Below, in pieces: positions 20,001 to 35,000 of a stretch of 64,000 bases of DNA. The DNA lies in contig JAVUNC010000004.1 of the NCBI GenBank assembly GCA_032173965.1, positions 56,419,501-56,483,500 of the forward strand, written 5' to 3'. Numbering within the stretch: position 1 is the stretch's first letter; the number at the start of each line of letters is the position of its first letter. Both the position numbers and the translations under genes were made by a program. The notes beneath the pieces were generated by a model. It had not been told where the DNA came from, did not search any database, and saw only the letters and a program-made list of their open reading frames with translations. This DNA comes from Sitta carolinensis. Taxonomy: Eukaryota; Chordata; Aves; Passeriformes; Sittidae.

Positions 20001-23000
20001 AGGTGCTGCACCTGGGTCCAGACAACCCTGGTATCAACACAGGCTGGGAATGAACAGAGAGCAGCCATGCCCAGAAGGACTTGGAGGTTTTGGTGGATGA
20101 GACTGGACATGACCCAGCAATGTGCACTTGGATCCCAGAGAGCCAATGGTATCCTGGGATGCATCCAAAGCAGGCTGGGCAGCAGGGGGAGGGAGGGGAT
20201 TCTGTCCCTCTACTCTGGTGAGACCCCACCTGCGGTGCTGCATCCAGCTCTGGGGACCCCAGCACAGGAATCATAGAATATTTTGGGTTGAAAGGGACAT
20301 TAATGATCACTCCAGTTAACCATGCTCCAGTTAACCAGATACTTAAAATCTAATTTCCTTTTCTCTTAGAGTTGTAAAAGGAACTTCTAGAAAAGGAGCC
20401 AGAAAAGTGAATCCTGCTATCTCCACCCACTCTGTCAGATAAATGGCAACTGCTATGAAATACCACTACCCCTCAGGTTAGTTTCTGATATTTCTCACAA
20501 GTTTTTGAAGTAGAAGTGCTACAAAAGAAAGACCTGATTCCTTGTTTTACAAACATTTTTATCAGCCTGTATGTTTCCAGCCAGTTCACTTTTCCCCTCT
20601 TGCAATTAACAAAGTAGCTGTGTGACTGACAACAAACTGTTCTGGTGTGACTCTTCAAGAGTGTTGTCCATCCCTTAGGTGACAGAAGAACACATTTTAA
20701 CACCACTGAACCTTCCAAAGCATAAGAAAACTTAGGAAAAAACCTCTAGCTCAAATATATGACTGTACCTCTGAGTAGTGTGGTGAGAGAAATTTCCCAT
20801 TGTGTTTTGCAATGTTGCGCATGATTTTTAATGCCTTCTCCCCCTTTTTGCGTGTCAGGAGCCAACGTGGAGATTCAGGAACCACCCTGTAAGAACACAA
20901 AAGTAGTAAATAAGGCTTTTACCCTGTAACACCATAAGCAAAACAAAGTATTTTATCTTTTACTCTGTATTAACACAAAACAGTTTTCAGTCTTTGGCAT
21001 ACAAAAACTCTTTTGAGGACTGTTTTTCCAGACATCCTTCTGTAAAACAGTTGATCCTATTGGTCAAGAAAGAAGAAAATAGACTACATCAGTACTCTGC
21101 AAAGCTGGAAAATCAGAAGTCTAACTACTGTATCTGAACAATGATTGTCAAAAGTATAACCAGCAAGCAAAGGAGGTTCCTGTAGAACAGCAACAATGAA
21201 AGCTAACACTAAACTTATAGAGTAACTCATACAGGCAGATCAGGAAGCTTCTTGCTGTACCATTATAAAATACACACACACAAACATATACTTCTTTTAT
21301 ATACTGAACACAAAGCAATACCACTGATGGGTTCTGCTAGGTGATTCACTGTTTTAAAGTTCACAGCAGGCAGCGTTTAGGGAAGCAATGTTCAGGAGGA
21401 GGCTCCGTAGGTTAGCCTCTTTAGATCCATCCCACAGGATGGCTGCACTGAGACAGGTGTTTACCATGGCTTAGAGCCTTGCTTTCTCATCAGCTGTACT
21501 GCCCAGCTCAGGGGACCTGAGGGCAAGATCAGACTTTAACTAAGTAGATAATGGGAGGCAGAAGTGGGGTCTCATGGCTGATGGGAAAAAAAAAACTCCA
21601 GTCAAATTAACCTTATAAACAGAGCAGGATTCTGTGAAGGGCCAGTTGTGGCTGATCAGAGAGGCAAACCATGGGCAGAACAACTAAAGTAATGTATGTC
21701 TGTGATTCACTAAATAGGAATTACAAATTAAAAAGTCAACAACATGCAAACATCTTCTTCCTAACCTACATCTCCCACTCTGGAGACTTGGAGCCACAGC
21801 AGGACTCTCAAGGTGCTCAAACAGAAATAGCAATAACAAGAGCAATGACTGCAACATTACCAGTAGTAGAGCAGGAAGAGGAAGTTGGGCAGTGAAATGG
21901 CCAGCTGGATCCCCTGCCAAGTGGGAATCAAGTATGCAATTCCAGGGAGAATTATAATTCCCAGGGTAAAGAATATCTGAATCACGATTCCAACAATCCG
22001 CTGATCGGAACCAACGATCTCCGTCACTGAGCAGAGACAAAGACAAAATAAATAACACAGAAACAAACCCAATTTGAAAAAAAATTATTAGAGGTGAAAT
22101 ATAAGGAAGGCTATGCTGTATCAGGCCATAGTCTGTCTAGCCCAGCATGTTGTGTTCAGCAGTGTAGGCATGTCACTGAGGCTGTCCAGGGCAAACACGA
22201 GTGATACCTCCTCATCAACTCACCCACCCTTCTGCAGCCAGGGGGTTTCTGACTGTGGGTTTGCTACTGAATCACACAGGGCCACAACAGGGGTCTGAGA
22301 CTGCACCATGATCATGCTGGGTGATCATGATTGATTACAGGGTGGGAAATCATTAGCGCTCTCCCTGATGCAGTTTTGGCACATGCCCCAGACAAGGGGA
22401 TCCTTCAGGCAGAGGCTGCTCCCAGCAGTAAATATGGACAAGGAGTTTGTGGGGAAGAGAGGTTAACCAAATCATGCTGGTTGCTCTGAGGGTAAGCTAT
22501 GATCCAGTCTGGTTTGTTTATTTATTAGGAAAGTTTTAGCTTTTGTTGTTTGGAGGGTTTTTTTAATCATTTGGTAGATTTTTTATTTTATGCATGTGTC
22601 TAGTAGCTCTGAAACCTATGCTCATTTTTCAGGCAATATCCCATGGCCATGACATCCACAATTGAAGACAGCAACACATGAAAAAGTGTCTCCTGTTTGT
22701 TCCAAAACTGTCACCACTACAACACGTTCAGAGTAAAAGCAGAGGGTTTTACCTTGGTTTGCAACACACAGAAAACATTTTATTTAAAAATTATTTATTT
22801 ATTTAGCTAAAGGAAGCACAAGTATACAAGTAACAACGGTTCGTTGTGGCTGGCAGTGCAGGGAGATATGACAGCATGACCATTTTTATTGACTATCTGT
22901 CACATCTGAATAGCTCATGGGCAACTCTGTTGCCTAAAGACAGCTGATTAGCACTGCCCCCCAAAAAGCTGGATTGTATGTAAAAGCAAAGAGAGGTTAT

Positions 23001-26000
23001 TGGGGCAGCCTGAAGAACACATCAAGAGCTTTGGAAATGTATTATTAGCAACCACCCTCCTGGAGCAAACTAACATATGATCTGTATATGTTTCTTAAAA
23101 GTTGTTAGGTTGGTAAATACTCTGGGTGATTCTAGGAGATAAGAGTTGATCCCTGAAGGGATTTGGAAGGAATCGCTCTATCCAAGAGTTAGGCACCTTG
23201 CTTAGGTCCGCAGTAATGCAGCGTACCTGAGGATCTCAGGATCTCTGAATCTTTCCCTAAAGTCAGGCAGCCTGATCTGAGCACTGAAAAACATTCCTTT
23301 CTGTTAAAGCTTGGCCATTTTAAGAAAGCCATGGGTCTGTCATAAAACATATTGCTGGTTAGAGCACTTGCCAAAGTTTCAAGATAAGATCTCAGTTTAA
23401 AATTAAGCCATGTGCATGGGAGTAAGAGGAAAAGCAGCTTCTGGTCCTTTCACTGGATCTTGGACAGGAGATGTTCAGCAGTGTAACTTAGCCCAGAAAA
23501 ACAAGGCTCTTCTGGCCTTTAGATGCTGAAAGGGCTGGACTGGTATGTACATCACCACAGTGCTCCCAGGTCCCACTGTGTTTATGTCTGGTTGCAATTC
23601 TGCTCCCATTCATCTAAACTTAAATGCTTGTCACAGGTCTCATAGACAACAGCAATGATACAGGCTTTTTGCCCTATATAATGATGTTATCACTATCTTT
23701 AGGTTTATAATGGTAGATCACCAATGGCTGGCTTTATTTTTAAATAAAATTCCCATCTCTTGCAGGATGCCTTCCTCAAGGTCTGGCTTTTTCATGCTTT
23801 ATAACTGCCTAACTGAACCTGGCAGTCATTCAAGAGACCACAACAATATCCTCTCCTTGTCAAAAGGAAGCTTGTTATGCAAGGACCTTCATTGCTATAG
23901 ACTATAGGCTATAAATTATAATCTACCAAAGATTCTGTATCTCTGCAGTTTTGATGCTATTTATAATAAAGCTTCCCTTTCTTTTTCCTAATATTAACCC
24001 TAATATGGACCCTGGTGTCCAGCCTGACACTAAGCAAATCTCTCAACTAAAGAATGAAAGCAGCCAGCCAAGCTGTCCTCCCAGTGAGGAGAAGCAGCTA
24101 ACTCCTCTGAGCATCTGTGGAAGACATTCAGACTCTGCCAAAATAAACCATGTCCCTGTTTGTGTATCCGGTTTACTTGGGGATTGCTCTGTAGATTTTT
24201 ATCATCCTGGTGATCTTCTATGTAATAACAAAACCTTTAGATATGAATAATCCATTCCCTCACTTCTTTATCATTGGAAGACAAATGCATTCACTGGGAT
24301 GGACTTGGGTTACTCTTTGTCTGCCAACTCCAGGGCCAGTGCTTTGTTCCCAAGAAAAAATATTATGACAAGCAGATGCAGCCAGAGTCTTTGCCCTCCA
24401 AAAATCCCTCTTTCCCTAACCAAAAAAAAAACAAAACAAAAAAACAAGGTAACAGCTCTCACCAATCACATAGCATGTCATCCAGGTTCCCTTGCCGAAT
24501 ATGCCTTGGAGAAAACGGAAGATCAAAAATACAGTAAAATTTGGTGAAAATGCCACAATGATACCACATATCCCAACCCCAAGGCAGGAGAGCAGGTAGA
24601 TGAGGATTCTGCCATATCTGTTAAAAAATGAAAAGAAAGTGGAAATCATGAAAAGACACAAAGATTTTTCTTTTTCCCCTAACATTTCATTTTAATGCTA
24701 GATCTGACAGTGCCATTTTGAGACCAGCCTTTTTCCAAAAGGCAGATCTCTGAAACTTTGTAGTATTGGCCCTTGAGATATGGAACTCTTCCCTGTCGTT
24801 TATCACTGTCTTTACATCACTAATTTCAAAACTGGTGATGTCCTCACCAGCCCCCATTTTGTTTTAGAAAACTGTTTGTCTTTTTGTACCTAAACTATGG
24901 CCCATATGTTCCAGTTCAGGTGTTTGATCTGGTTTTGATTAGGGCAATTTTTGCTGGGAATTTCTGTTTCTACAAATTAGTCTTCTAGTAATAATTACAG
25001 CCAGTTCTGTGAAAGTCATTTTTGCTTTAACTGCTCAATGTGATTTTCTAGGTTTGGTTTAGGTTTAGATCACTTCTTTTAAAAATGTGCCTAATGTATT
25101 CAGGAGTTTCATTTTCCAGCAAGAAAGATAATTATGTTCCCAAGGTAAGCCATTATTTTAAAAAAATATGTTTCTGTAGTTTCATGGAATTGTTTCTTTG
25201 GAGCACAGTTTCTTTTCTCTGTTGTTGTTGTTTTAAGAAGAAACTGTGAAAAATTATGCAGCTGTTTATATTACTATAAAGTATTTGTTTGTTCATTTTG
25301 TTCCAAGGGTTTCATAAAAATAATGCAGGACAAAATCCAGGCAACTTTCCACCAAATCCATTCTTTTGAATGCTGTCACGGAGACAAGAGAGAAATGATC
25401 TGGCTACAGCACATTCTCTCAGTTCTGTCAATATGCAACATTCACAACTGTTTCATTAGGCTTATTGAACAAGCACTCCTAGACATATTTTTTTATTTTA
25501 ACAATTGGCTGTAATATCTCTGCTCTTTCACAGTTTCACAGTTCTAGTATCACAATTGTCCAGCCAGACAGTGAGCAGAGATATCTTAAGTTAGTCTGTG
25601 CCATGGCCTTTTTATCCTTGCTTTTTCCCTTATTACTCTATCCCTTGGAAAGATGATGTTTTCCTTGAAATTACTTTTGTTTGCTAGTTCAAAATTTTCT
25701 ATCTGAGATGCCATTACAGATAATTTTTCCTATGAAGAAATCATACTCCCAGTTATTATTATTACTACAGATACCAAAGAAAATATAAACTAGGCAGAAG
25801 GTAATTTACAAACTGAAGAAAAATGCTCTGTCATAGAAACCATCAGTGGTGCTCTCAGCCAATGGACAGGTTAACTACTGTTAAATAGCAGCACAAAGCC
25901 CAAACCAGGCTCCCTTCTTTACTTTCAGAGCAAGGTAGAGCTTGTGGGAGCTCCCCACCCTGGAGTAGATTAGCTATTCAAGCCTGAATATCACCCCCAC

Positions 26001-29000
26001 CTTTTCACAGAATCACAGAGTGGGTAAGGTTGAGAGGGACTTTTCCTTTCATCCAGCTCTCACAGAGCTGAGCACTGGCTGGCAGGAGCTATGACCTTGG
26101 AGGTAAGCATGAGTCCAGCCTGTGAATGGAGAGACTGAGCCACCCCGAGCCACTTCCTTCTTTCCTTTCTTTCTCTCTTCATCAATGGTGCCTATTAAAT
26201 ATCCTTCAGTAAACATCAGTCAGAAAGCTCCTCTGAATGCTTCCTTTTTGTTTCTGTGTCCTTCTATCCTTCCTGGGTCCAGATGTGCACAGAAAACTTT
26301 GGAAACCACAAGAAAAAATCATTTCATGGCATTTTAAGGTCCAAATAGGACCAGTAAGAACAATTGCATAAAGTTTCCAGCCCAAATGAAAGCAAAGATT
26401 ACATTGGCTGGGCTTTGTTAACTCAGTTTGGGGATATTTATCCCAAGAGAATTAAACCTGCAAAATGTTGACACATGCTTATTGCACATGATACTGAAAG
26501 TGGTTAACCCCCCCACAAACCAAAGGACAGCAGAGCTCTTACTGTACCTGTCAGCAGCATAGCCCAAGATGAATGCTCCAGCCAGGAACCCCAGATTGAG
26601 GATGGCCTGTGAGAGATCCAGCATCCAGGCATTGCCACACACAAGATCATACTGGGGGACAAGAGAGAGGCAGAAACACCCAGTGGGTCATTTGTCACCC
26701 TCAGGGCAAAACATTACATAGGTGCACAGGGAAAGGGGAGTATGGTCAAATATCCTTGCTCAATAATAAACACCAGTGGGCCCATAGCAAGCACTCTTCA
26801 AGTGGTCATGAAGAGAGAGAGCTCCTCCTTGCCAAGAGGATGCTGCCTTTCATACATCAATTGCCCAGATTTGGAAAGCAAATCTCTCTTCTGCAAACAG
26901 TGCTGTTAAATGTGGTGCCAAGGCAAAGTCCTGACTTGGTTTGGTGTAGAATAAGGGTCACAGCTATTGCCAGTGAAAACAGCATCTTATAGAAATGGTT
27001 TAGTTATTCTTAGTGCCTTCCAGATAAAAGCAAAAAAATGCAGTCTCTGAGGAAACTGAAAACAGATCTAAGGTCAATTTCAGACACACTGAATATGTAT
27101 TTTCTTGCTGTAGATTTCCCAGACTTTTCTATTTCTTATACTGCGGCATCTGTTAACTCCCTATCACTTACTAGCAGGGATGGAGGTGGGGATGAGTGGA
27201 GGCAAAGGGAAAGGGAAAGTGGTTGAGATGAAGGAAGGGACTAGGAACTAAAACTAGAACAAAACTAATGCCAAAGTAATTCTATAGACAGCATGACATG
27301 GGAAATTACTTTAGATGTTCCTGGAGAATAAAGAAATTTAACCACTGCATACCATGTGGGATTTGGGAGGTTTCAATCCATACCTGGGGTAATCTTTGCA
27401 ACAATGAGGCCTCAGGACCAAAGGAAGCCACAGACAACAGCAGCTGCCACTATTTACCTAGAGAGACCCTTTTTCTTTCAGATGTGAGCTATAAGAAATC
27501 TTTTAATTGTCAAGAAGATGCTGGTTGCTGAAGCACACACCATGTGCCACTTTTGTGCTCACCCAAGCATGACAACACCAGTGCTCAAGCACTCTGTTTG
27601 GGCAGAGTGGCCACAAGATGGGCTAAAGAGACAGCAGCCTCTTCAGCCACTCACAGCTCTCCAGACCCTAAAATTTTGTGTCATGTGCCCGAGCTTCATC
27701 CCAGCCCATTTGCATGTTGTAATGCCCAGAGTATTATCTGTGCCTGAGATCTCAGAGGTGCCTACACAGGACATACAAGGCTCACCTCACAGGTCTCCAA
27801 CCTGATAGACATCCTACCTCCACTGGCTTTAAACAAAGTCATGGTTTTGATTTCAACCCCATTACTCCAGGGAGCCTGACTGGCCACCTTTCAGCCAAGT
27901 CAAGCTCTAAGCACCTGGCTTCCACTTCTGTAAATCTTGACCAAGAGCTGCAGAAACCTCTGAGAGGATTAAAACCTGCTCTCAGCTGTCATACTCTAGG
28001 GCAAATCCAATGCTTTCTTAAAATAGACTGAACATGGAAATGCACTTTCAGATTTAAAATGCTGCTTAACCTCATGCTTTTTGAAGCTATGACAATACCA
28101 GCAAATAGTATCAAAAGATGTATCTCTGGAAAACAATGGGGTTTTATGAGAACGACCATTACAAAAAGATTTTTAAAATCACAATGCAATTGCCTGTGCT
28201 GATGCCAGAGGTTGGGACTCTCCTTGACCCCTTTTCAAATACTTTATTTATTTTTAAATTATTTGATCTCTCTTTACTGTAAACAAGCAAGGAATAAACT
28301 ATCATGAAAGAAGGCAGAACAAATGCATGCCAGAAAGGAAGGGCATAGTATCTTTAACAGAGATAATTCTTTCATCTGTACAGCAATTTCCTATGATTTA
28401 TACAGCAGCTTAAACGATCTCTACACTTAGAATAGAGTCAAATATTGTATATATTCTGCGAAATAATAACATACAGGAAACTTCTAAGGAGCTATGGGCT
28501 CTTTCTGACGATTAGTGACAATACACTAACTGTTCTCCTAAGTCAGTCGTGCGCTTTTTCAATTTCTAAGTATTTAAATAAATTCTGATATAGATAAGCA
28601 CTTCTGTTTGCTTGACATAGCACCTAGCATTGAAGTCATCACCCTGCTAATGTCTTGTTTTCCATTTGCAAACATAACCTTTAGAGGGGAATGTAACCTT
28701 TAAAAGAGAATTGAACACCCCGCTGAGACCTTTTCTTTATCCAAGCTGCCTGTCAGACCCACTTCACTGCTTCAGCTGTGACCTGGATTGGTTGTGCATG
28801 AAAGATATCCCTATATGCACCCCTTGGACGAAAATCATCTGCAACGGTTTGTCCACGTTTTCAGACTGCCTCCAGTTCGTCCTCAGTCCTCCTGTATGAC
28901 ACCCCTCCCAAACAACTCCCGCATTCCTTGCTAGCAGCCTCCACAAAAGCTAATGGCACAGCGCCTCCTCTATTCCTCAACATTCATACACCCGTCCAGG

Positions 29001-32000
29001 CACGGGCTGATGTTTACACGTCTAAAAATGCTAAAGCATTTATTGCAGTGCCAGAGGGCGGGGGGAAGAAGGATATGAAAAAGTTAAGTAAAGCCTTAAG
29101 GTTTTCTTCCCCTGATGTTAAGCCTAACTGTTGTTCTGTAGAGCACTGGCTTCACCCTAACAGACCCTGTTAGAACCCAGCGAGCTGGCTCCTCACTGTA
29201 ATCACCAAGCAGGTGACCTAGCTCAGCTGGCCAGCCCCAGCTAAAGGCACATCCTCTTCCTGGCTTTGCCGTGCTCTCAGCCAAGCCCCTCACTGCAGTC
29301 GTGCAGGCACCCAGCACAGCCCTGCAACTCACCTCTGCATTCAGTCCTGCCCCCACCTGCAGGATTTCTGTCCACTGTAGGACACAAGCCACTGTGCACC
29401 TGAACAAAGACCCTTTCCATTTAGGGAGCTGACTAAAAAACTGCCCAAACTGGGAAATAATCTACTTTGCCACTGCTTTTCTCTTAGCCTTGACGATGAG
29501 CTGCCCTTGTAAGCAGAAATGAGCTTCTGCCACCACAGACAGGCAGCAGGATCCAGCTCCTTCCGGACATTCCTCTACAGTATCCTTAACAGATGGGAAA
29601 AACAGTTCTGTCCTCCCTGCCAGCCTTGCAGTCCATGCAGACATCTGCATGGCTGGCTGGAAATATGTGCCTGTTGTGAACATCTGCTTACATGCTGAGG
29701 CTTGGACACCAAGGAGATGCTCAGAATTACAGGAGAGTTGGTGTGACTGGAAGGAATGGCACTGGGTGCTTCACTGATATATAAAGGAGCAGCAAACCAC
29801 CTAAGTGTGATCTCTGGGAGAAGGAAGAGGCTTTGCACTGGCTACCTGTAGCTCATTAATGGTCTAATCACTGTAAGAAGGAGTAGCAACTGTATGAGCT
29901 CGTACATGACTGGGAAATATGGGACCGTGGCAACTTCTCATTTCTTCATGGCTTTGGAACAAGGCAAACATTTTCCACTTCAATTTGACCTACAGACTAA
30001 ACATTCCTGGTACTTGAGAGACCTTTATTCACTTCAGCACACATATTCCTGTAGAAATATATTGTTTTAAATCACAACATACCATTAAAAGCTCCTCAAA
30101 ATGTAGCAACCTTGGGAGGAGTTTTGAAGGCTTTACTGCCTGTTACAATTAAATTACAAAACAATGGATTAAACTCTATGGCAAATTAAAGAATTTTACA
30201 GTGATTCCCCAGCCTGATTGCAGCAGCATGTCCAGAGCCCAGACCCACATTTTAAATGCCATTCATGCAGGTGAACAAAAAATGTATGGTTTACCCTTTC
30301 ACTCCTAGTGACAAATGGTTCAGTGAGATATTCATAATTTAAGGAAAGCTGGGGAGATGCAAACTGTTGCAGTGTGCTCCTTATTTGTTTCTGGGCAGTT
30401 CTCCTCTTCTCTTGTCCACTGGCCTTTCAAACTGCTATCTTTCCCACATCCTTTCTGCAACAAACCCCTCTGCAAGTGCATGCAGTGCAAAGGGAGAAAT
30501 TATCTTCTTCTTCGCTTTCTGTTAAAGCTTCTGGCAGAATGCTGAGGGATGAAGTAACTCTCCTTCTTGTTTCAAGCTGAGCACTTACCAGGACAAGAGG
30601 AGTCAGTCACTACCCTGCTGCCAGGGCACTGGGGCTCAGGGCCTGAGGGACAGGTTAGTTTTGAAAGCTTGGTAAGATTCCCTCCTGTGCCTGACCAAAG
30701 GACCATGAACACTGTGTCTCTGCCACTGGGATCACCTAATTCGTTGAGTGTCCTAGCACAAAAGGCTTGTTCTGTACTTCTTTTTTCTGTCTCTTCAGGG
30801 CCAAGCAAGAGGAATGTAGAGAAACTCTTCATCTTCTAACAGGGGAAAAAGCAGCAGCTGTCCATAAAATAATAAAAAAATCAAACCCTCAGCTAGTACC
30901 AGTGAGTTTGACAGCAATGGAAGAAACACTGCCCCAATGGCATAACCCCTGCAAGCAACTGCTCCATCCTCACTCATACAGAGAAATCTTAGTCAGAGTT
31001 TCATAAGAAATTCAGCAGTTGCTGCTCTCTCTGCTCTCTGTGTGCCCTTTTCCCTTTTCCCTCCCCTAATTAATATTAATCCCACCATGACAGTGAAAAT
31101 AAGACAGGATATACTGCCATGCTAATAACACAGTCACACTACATCAAAAATTTGAGGGTAAATTGAGTTGTTTATTCCCTTGGAGGAGGACAGCAGAAAG
31201 ACCAGCTGTGCTTTTTCCACCTTGAGTTTGACTGACATGTTACCTCCTTCTCTGTGGTTCTGTAAAATTCATGAGACAAACATTATTTGTTGCCTTCCAG
31301 CTTTCTCTGCAAATGTTGACTGGTATTTTCTGAGACAGCTGGCGAGTATATAAGAAGACTGGTTCCCAGCAGGTGCAATAGGCTGTGTTCAGATGATCAT
31401 TTGTCCACCTCATACTTCACACTCCAGCAAAAAAGTATTGTTAGGTCTCTAAATGGCATCATCTGCAGTGTGAAGATTTGCTGTAGACAGGACATATTGA
31501 AATCTGTCCCTTCTACTAAGGCTGAAATAAATGCTGCCTAAAATATGCCCCTCTGTGCTGCAGCTGCTGATGAACACATAGCCCTCCCTCTTGCTTTCCT
31601 CCACCACCTCAGGCCATTTCGCTGCAGTCACAATTGCAACTCCCACCCACGCCTTGAGGAATCACCAATGACAAAAATGTCTGAAGAAAATGGTTCTCCC
31701 TTTGCCCATATTTCCAGCCTCTCTGTCACAAAGTGCTAGATTTGTCTCTCAGGGATAATTATAGACACTGCCAAAGCCCAGCAGTTTTAAAGATCAGTGA
31801 CCCCATCTTCAGCACTATTTCCTGGAAAAGTTAGGGGTTTTTGACTTCGGTATGTCCTGGATACATGGGTCCTTCACAAGGCTCACACAGCAGGATTTGG
31901 CAGGCAAAACACTTTCTGTTTCTAGTGCCACAGGGCTCAGGGGTGACCTGGGCTCCCCTCCAGACCCCTGTGCCAGAGCATGAGGCTGTGGACCCCAGTC

Positions 32001-35000
32001 CACTGCAGCCTCCCAGCACACCTGTTGTTTCTCCATCTCCATCTGCTACACAAAAACACAGTCCTTCCCTTCCCTCCTCCCTCTGAGGAGCTGCTTCTTT
32101 CACCAGGCTTCCCTCCTGAGCAGTGCAAGCCACCTGCTGGGACCAGCATCATTTCAGATGGCACCAGCTGGCATGAGATAGGAATTGATTTACCTTGACA
32201 ATTTACCCTGTCAGCTTCCCTCTCCAAGAAAAATCTGAGAAGCCATTGCATTCCCAACCTGCTGCTGACACAGATTCACAGAGAGATGTGTGAGACATGC
32301 TCCCTTAAACCAGAGCTGACTGCACTGGGCCAAGGTCCTTTACACAGAGCCACCACCTCAACACGGCTCAGAATGACATCTTGAAACCTTTATGTCAACC
32401 CAGGTCTTGTTTGTTCAGCTCTAACAAAGTGCAGGTTTGCATGCAGTACCAGTGACAACTTTCTCAAATCTGGATTGCCCTCACAGAAAAGCCTGACCTA
32501 AAGCAACAGGGTGCAGAGGCCCTTGGTCATGTCTCTGCAGAAGCAGGCACCTATTCTCAGAGCCCACTGGACACCAAATGATCTTAAGAGGGAATCTTTA
32601 GCAATACTGTGTTGGCCATCACTAGAACAAGGTAACTGGCTTTGCCATGTGTAGCTCCTGTGATGATTTTTTAATACAATTTCCACTTCTCCTCAAATGC
32701 TGAAGGAGGAAAGTCCTGTACATTCTCACAGAACCTCCCTGTACCCCAACACTGAGACCTGGGAGTCCTGCAGCAGCAGGTGATGCAGCAGGAACCCCAA
32801 GTAGTACTTACAAAGAAGTGTGTGCTTTCTATCAATCCCCACTCCCCTATTTTCCTTTGCTTCTTTCTGCTGGTGCTACTGTGAGCACCTTTGCCTAAGA
32901 CAACTGTCTAAGGAGAGAGAATGGCCAGCGAGCACCTTGAGCAGTGAAGGCAGGTACCACAGCACCATTCATCTCACAACTCCTCATAAATCAGTCATGT
33001 GATTTAGCTTCTGAAGGGTGCCCAGAATTTATTGCAATAGCATGTGCTTTGGCTGCCAGACCTCCTGTGTGATATGACATCTATTCCCAGAGAAGGCTTT
33101 ATATGCCTGTTTTTTCCTTCTGAAAAATCCACTGGCACACTGCAAATCCACACTGGACCTGTAGAGGCCATAGGCCTGGAAGAACTCCTTCAGTACACTG
33201 ACTTTTCCCCCCTCCTCTCTCTTTCTCTCTGAACAAGCATCCTGAGACTGTTTTGTAACTCATCCTTTTAACTTTGTCTCCCTGGTCACTTCCACTGCTG
33301 ATTCAACAAGACGTGCCAGAAATCTTTAGCTGAAAGAAACATTTGCACACATGGACAAAATGAAGAATTTACAAGTTGATGGATAAGAAAAGAAGTCTTT
33401 GATGAGCTAATTAAACAAGCCTAAAATGAGACATGTTTGTTAGAGACTCAGATGGGCAAAAAGAGACTAAATTAAATCTGGGATATAAATTGTCTTCACT
33501 GGATATATATCTCATTAAAAAGGTATCAAGCCCCTCTTGGTAGCTGATTTCAGAACAATTGAGACAGGACATACATGCCATAATCCTCCTTTTTAGATGA
33601 AGAAATCAAGCCTCATGGGATATGATTTATCCAGAAAATGTTGCAAAACTGAGAAGAGGTTCCAAGTGGGACAGGTCACAGCCCAGCAGCCTCCATCCGA
33701 GGCAGACCTGGCCAGCAAGAGTGTCACTAGGAGTCACAGTGACACCAGTGGTGGGGCCTGCTGTCCTGGCACAGGGGAGAGACAGCCCCATTCTTGCAGA
33801 CTGTTACTCCATGGTTTTCTCAATATGCATCTTCAGGAGCACAGGTGGGAGTGCTTGCCCAATAATCCCTTCATCCCTCCTCCCTTCCCTGGCCCTGAAG
33901 AGTCTCCTCAGCAGAGAAGAGCAAGAAAGTGAAGATGGATGAGGTATTTGCCTGAGAACATTGAACCTTTCACTCCCATTTATTGCTGCAAGACAAATAC
34001 TGGTTTCCTTTTCCCACAGCTGTACCCATTGCTGCTGGGAAATCACAGTGGCTCTGTTAGATACGCAAACTTCTGCTATAAATGGACTCTGAGCATGATC
34101 TTACAGACACAGCCTACATGCTTTCCCCTATAGCAAGGCTGAAGGGGGAGAAAAAGGGACAACAACAGAAAAGGAATCTCTATATTTTTATTTTTAAGGT
34201 CTAACTCCTCGCAGTCCCCCAGCAGAGGTACCTTGGAGGCAGCAATATAAACGCCTCACCACAACCGTGTCCTATGGGCTGTTCCAGAGCCAGGCTGCAG
34301 CTCCCAGGCACCATTTGTCCTCGCTCCCTGCCCATCCAGCCCTGCCTTCCACTGCCAGCGTGGGCAGATACATCATATTAGGGACCAAAGTTTGACACCA
34401 ACTCCCTGCAGGTCATTTGCAGCCCTCTGAGCAGCCTTGATTTCACCGATCCTACACGAAAGCCAGATCTGAACCTTTGCTCGAGGGCCAGTCGGGTGCT
34501 TTGATTTCTCTTCTCCTGAGCACAACCCTGGCTAAAGCTGCTCAGGTTGCATGAGGTGCTCAGGGAACAAAGCTGCTGCTCTGGACAGCCCGAGGCCTGA
34601 GATACAGCAGTCCCAGTTGGATGGGAGAGGGATGGTGAATTGGAAGGATGGGATAAGCATCCCTTGCCAGTGTTTGCTCACAGCTTTGCCTGCCGTGCCC
34701 TGCTCCCTGTTTTGGAGAACACAGCTCCAGTGCAAGCTCTGAATTAAAAAGCACAGTAGGAGGCTAATGAGACAGAGAGGAACCAGAATCCTCAACTGTG
34801 CTGACACATTTTGCAGTGCACCTTGATTATTTTTGAGCCAATGCCTCTAAGCACACTTTTTATTTTTCATCACTGTGTGAGTGACAATTGCTGTCAGAAT
34901 GACCCGAAAATACACACTCCTAGTGTGCAGACTGTATTTTGGAGCCAGACCACACCCATGGCACAATTAAAGATAGCACAAAGGATCTCCTAGAAAAGCA

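Larger units (their letters stand above)
11041..26547 (-). other. SLC22A3 introns 2-10
   Basis: The introns lie between the listed exons. Apart from the CR1 pieces at 13.95 and 19.5-20.3 kb, an old repeat near 22.1 kb, and a short palindrome at 15487-15507, I see no extra exon or RNA gene. Confidence 0.6.

Noticed and set aside
20067..20319. Overlapping open frames on both strands near 20.1 kb
   Set aside because: They are translations of a CR1 fragment and too broken to be an active element.
29096..29407. 103-codon minus-strand frame in SLC22A3 intron 1
   Set aside because: No start context, splice logic or recognisable domain; a moderately GC-rich stretch explains the open frame.
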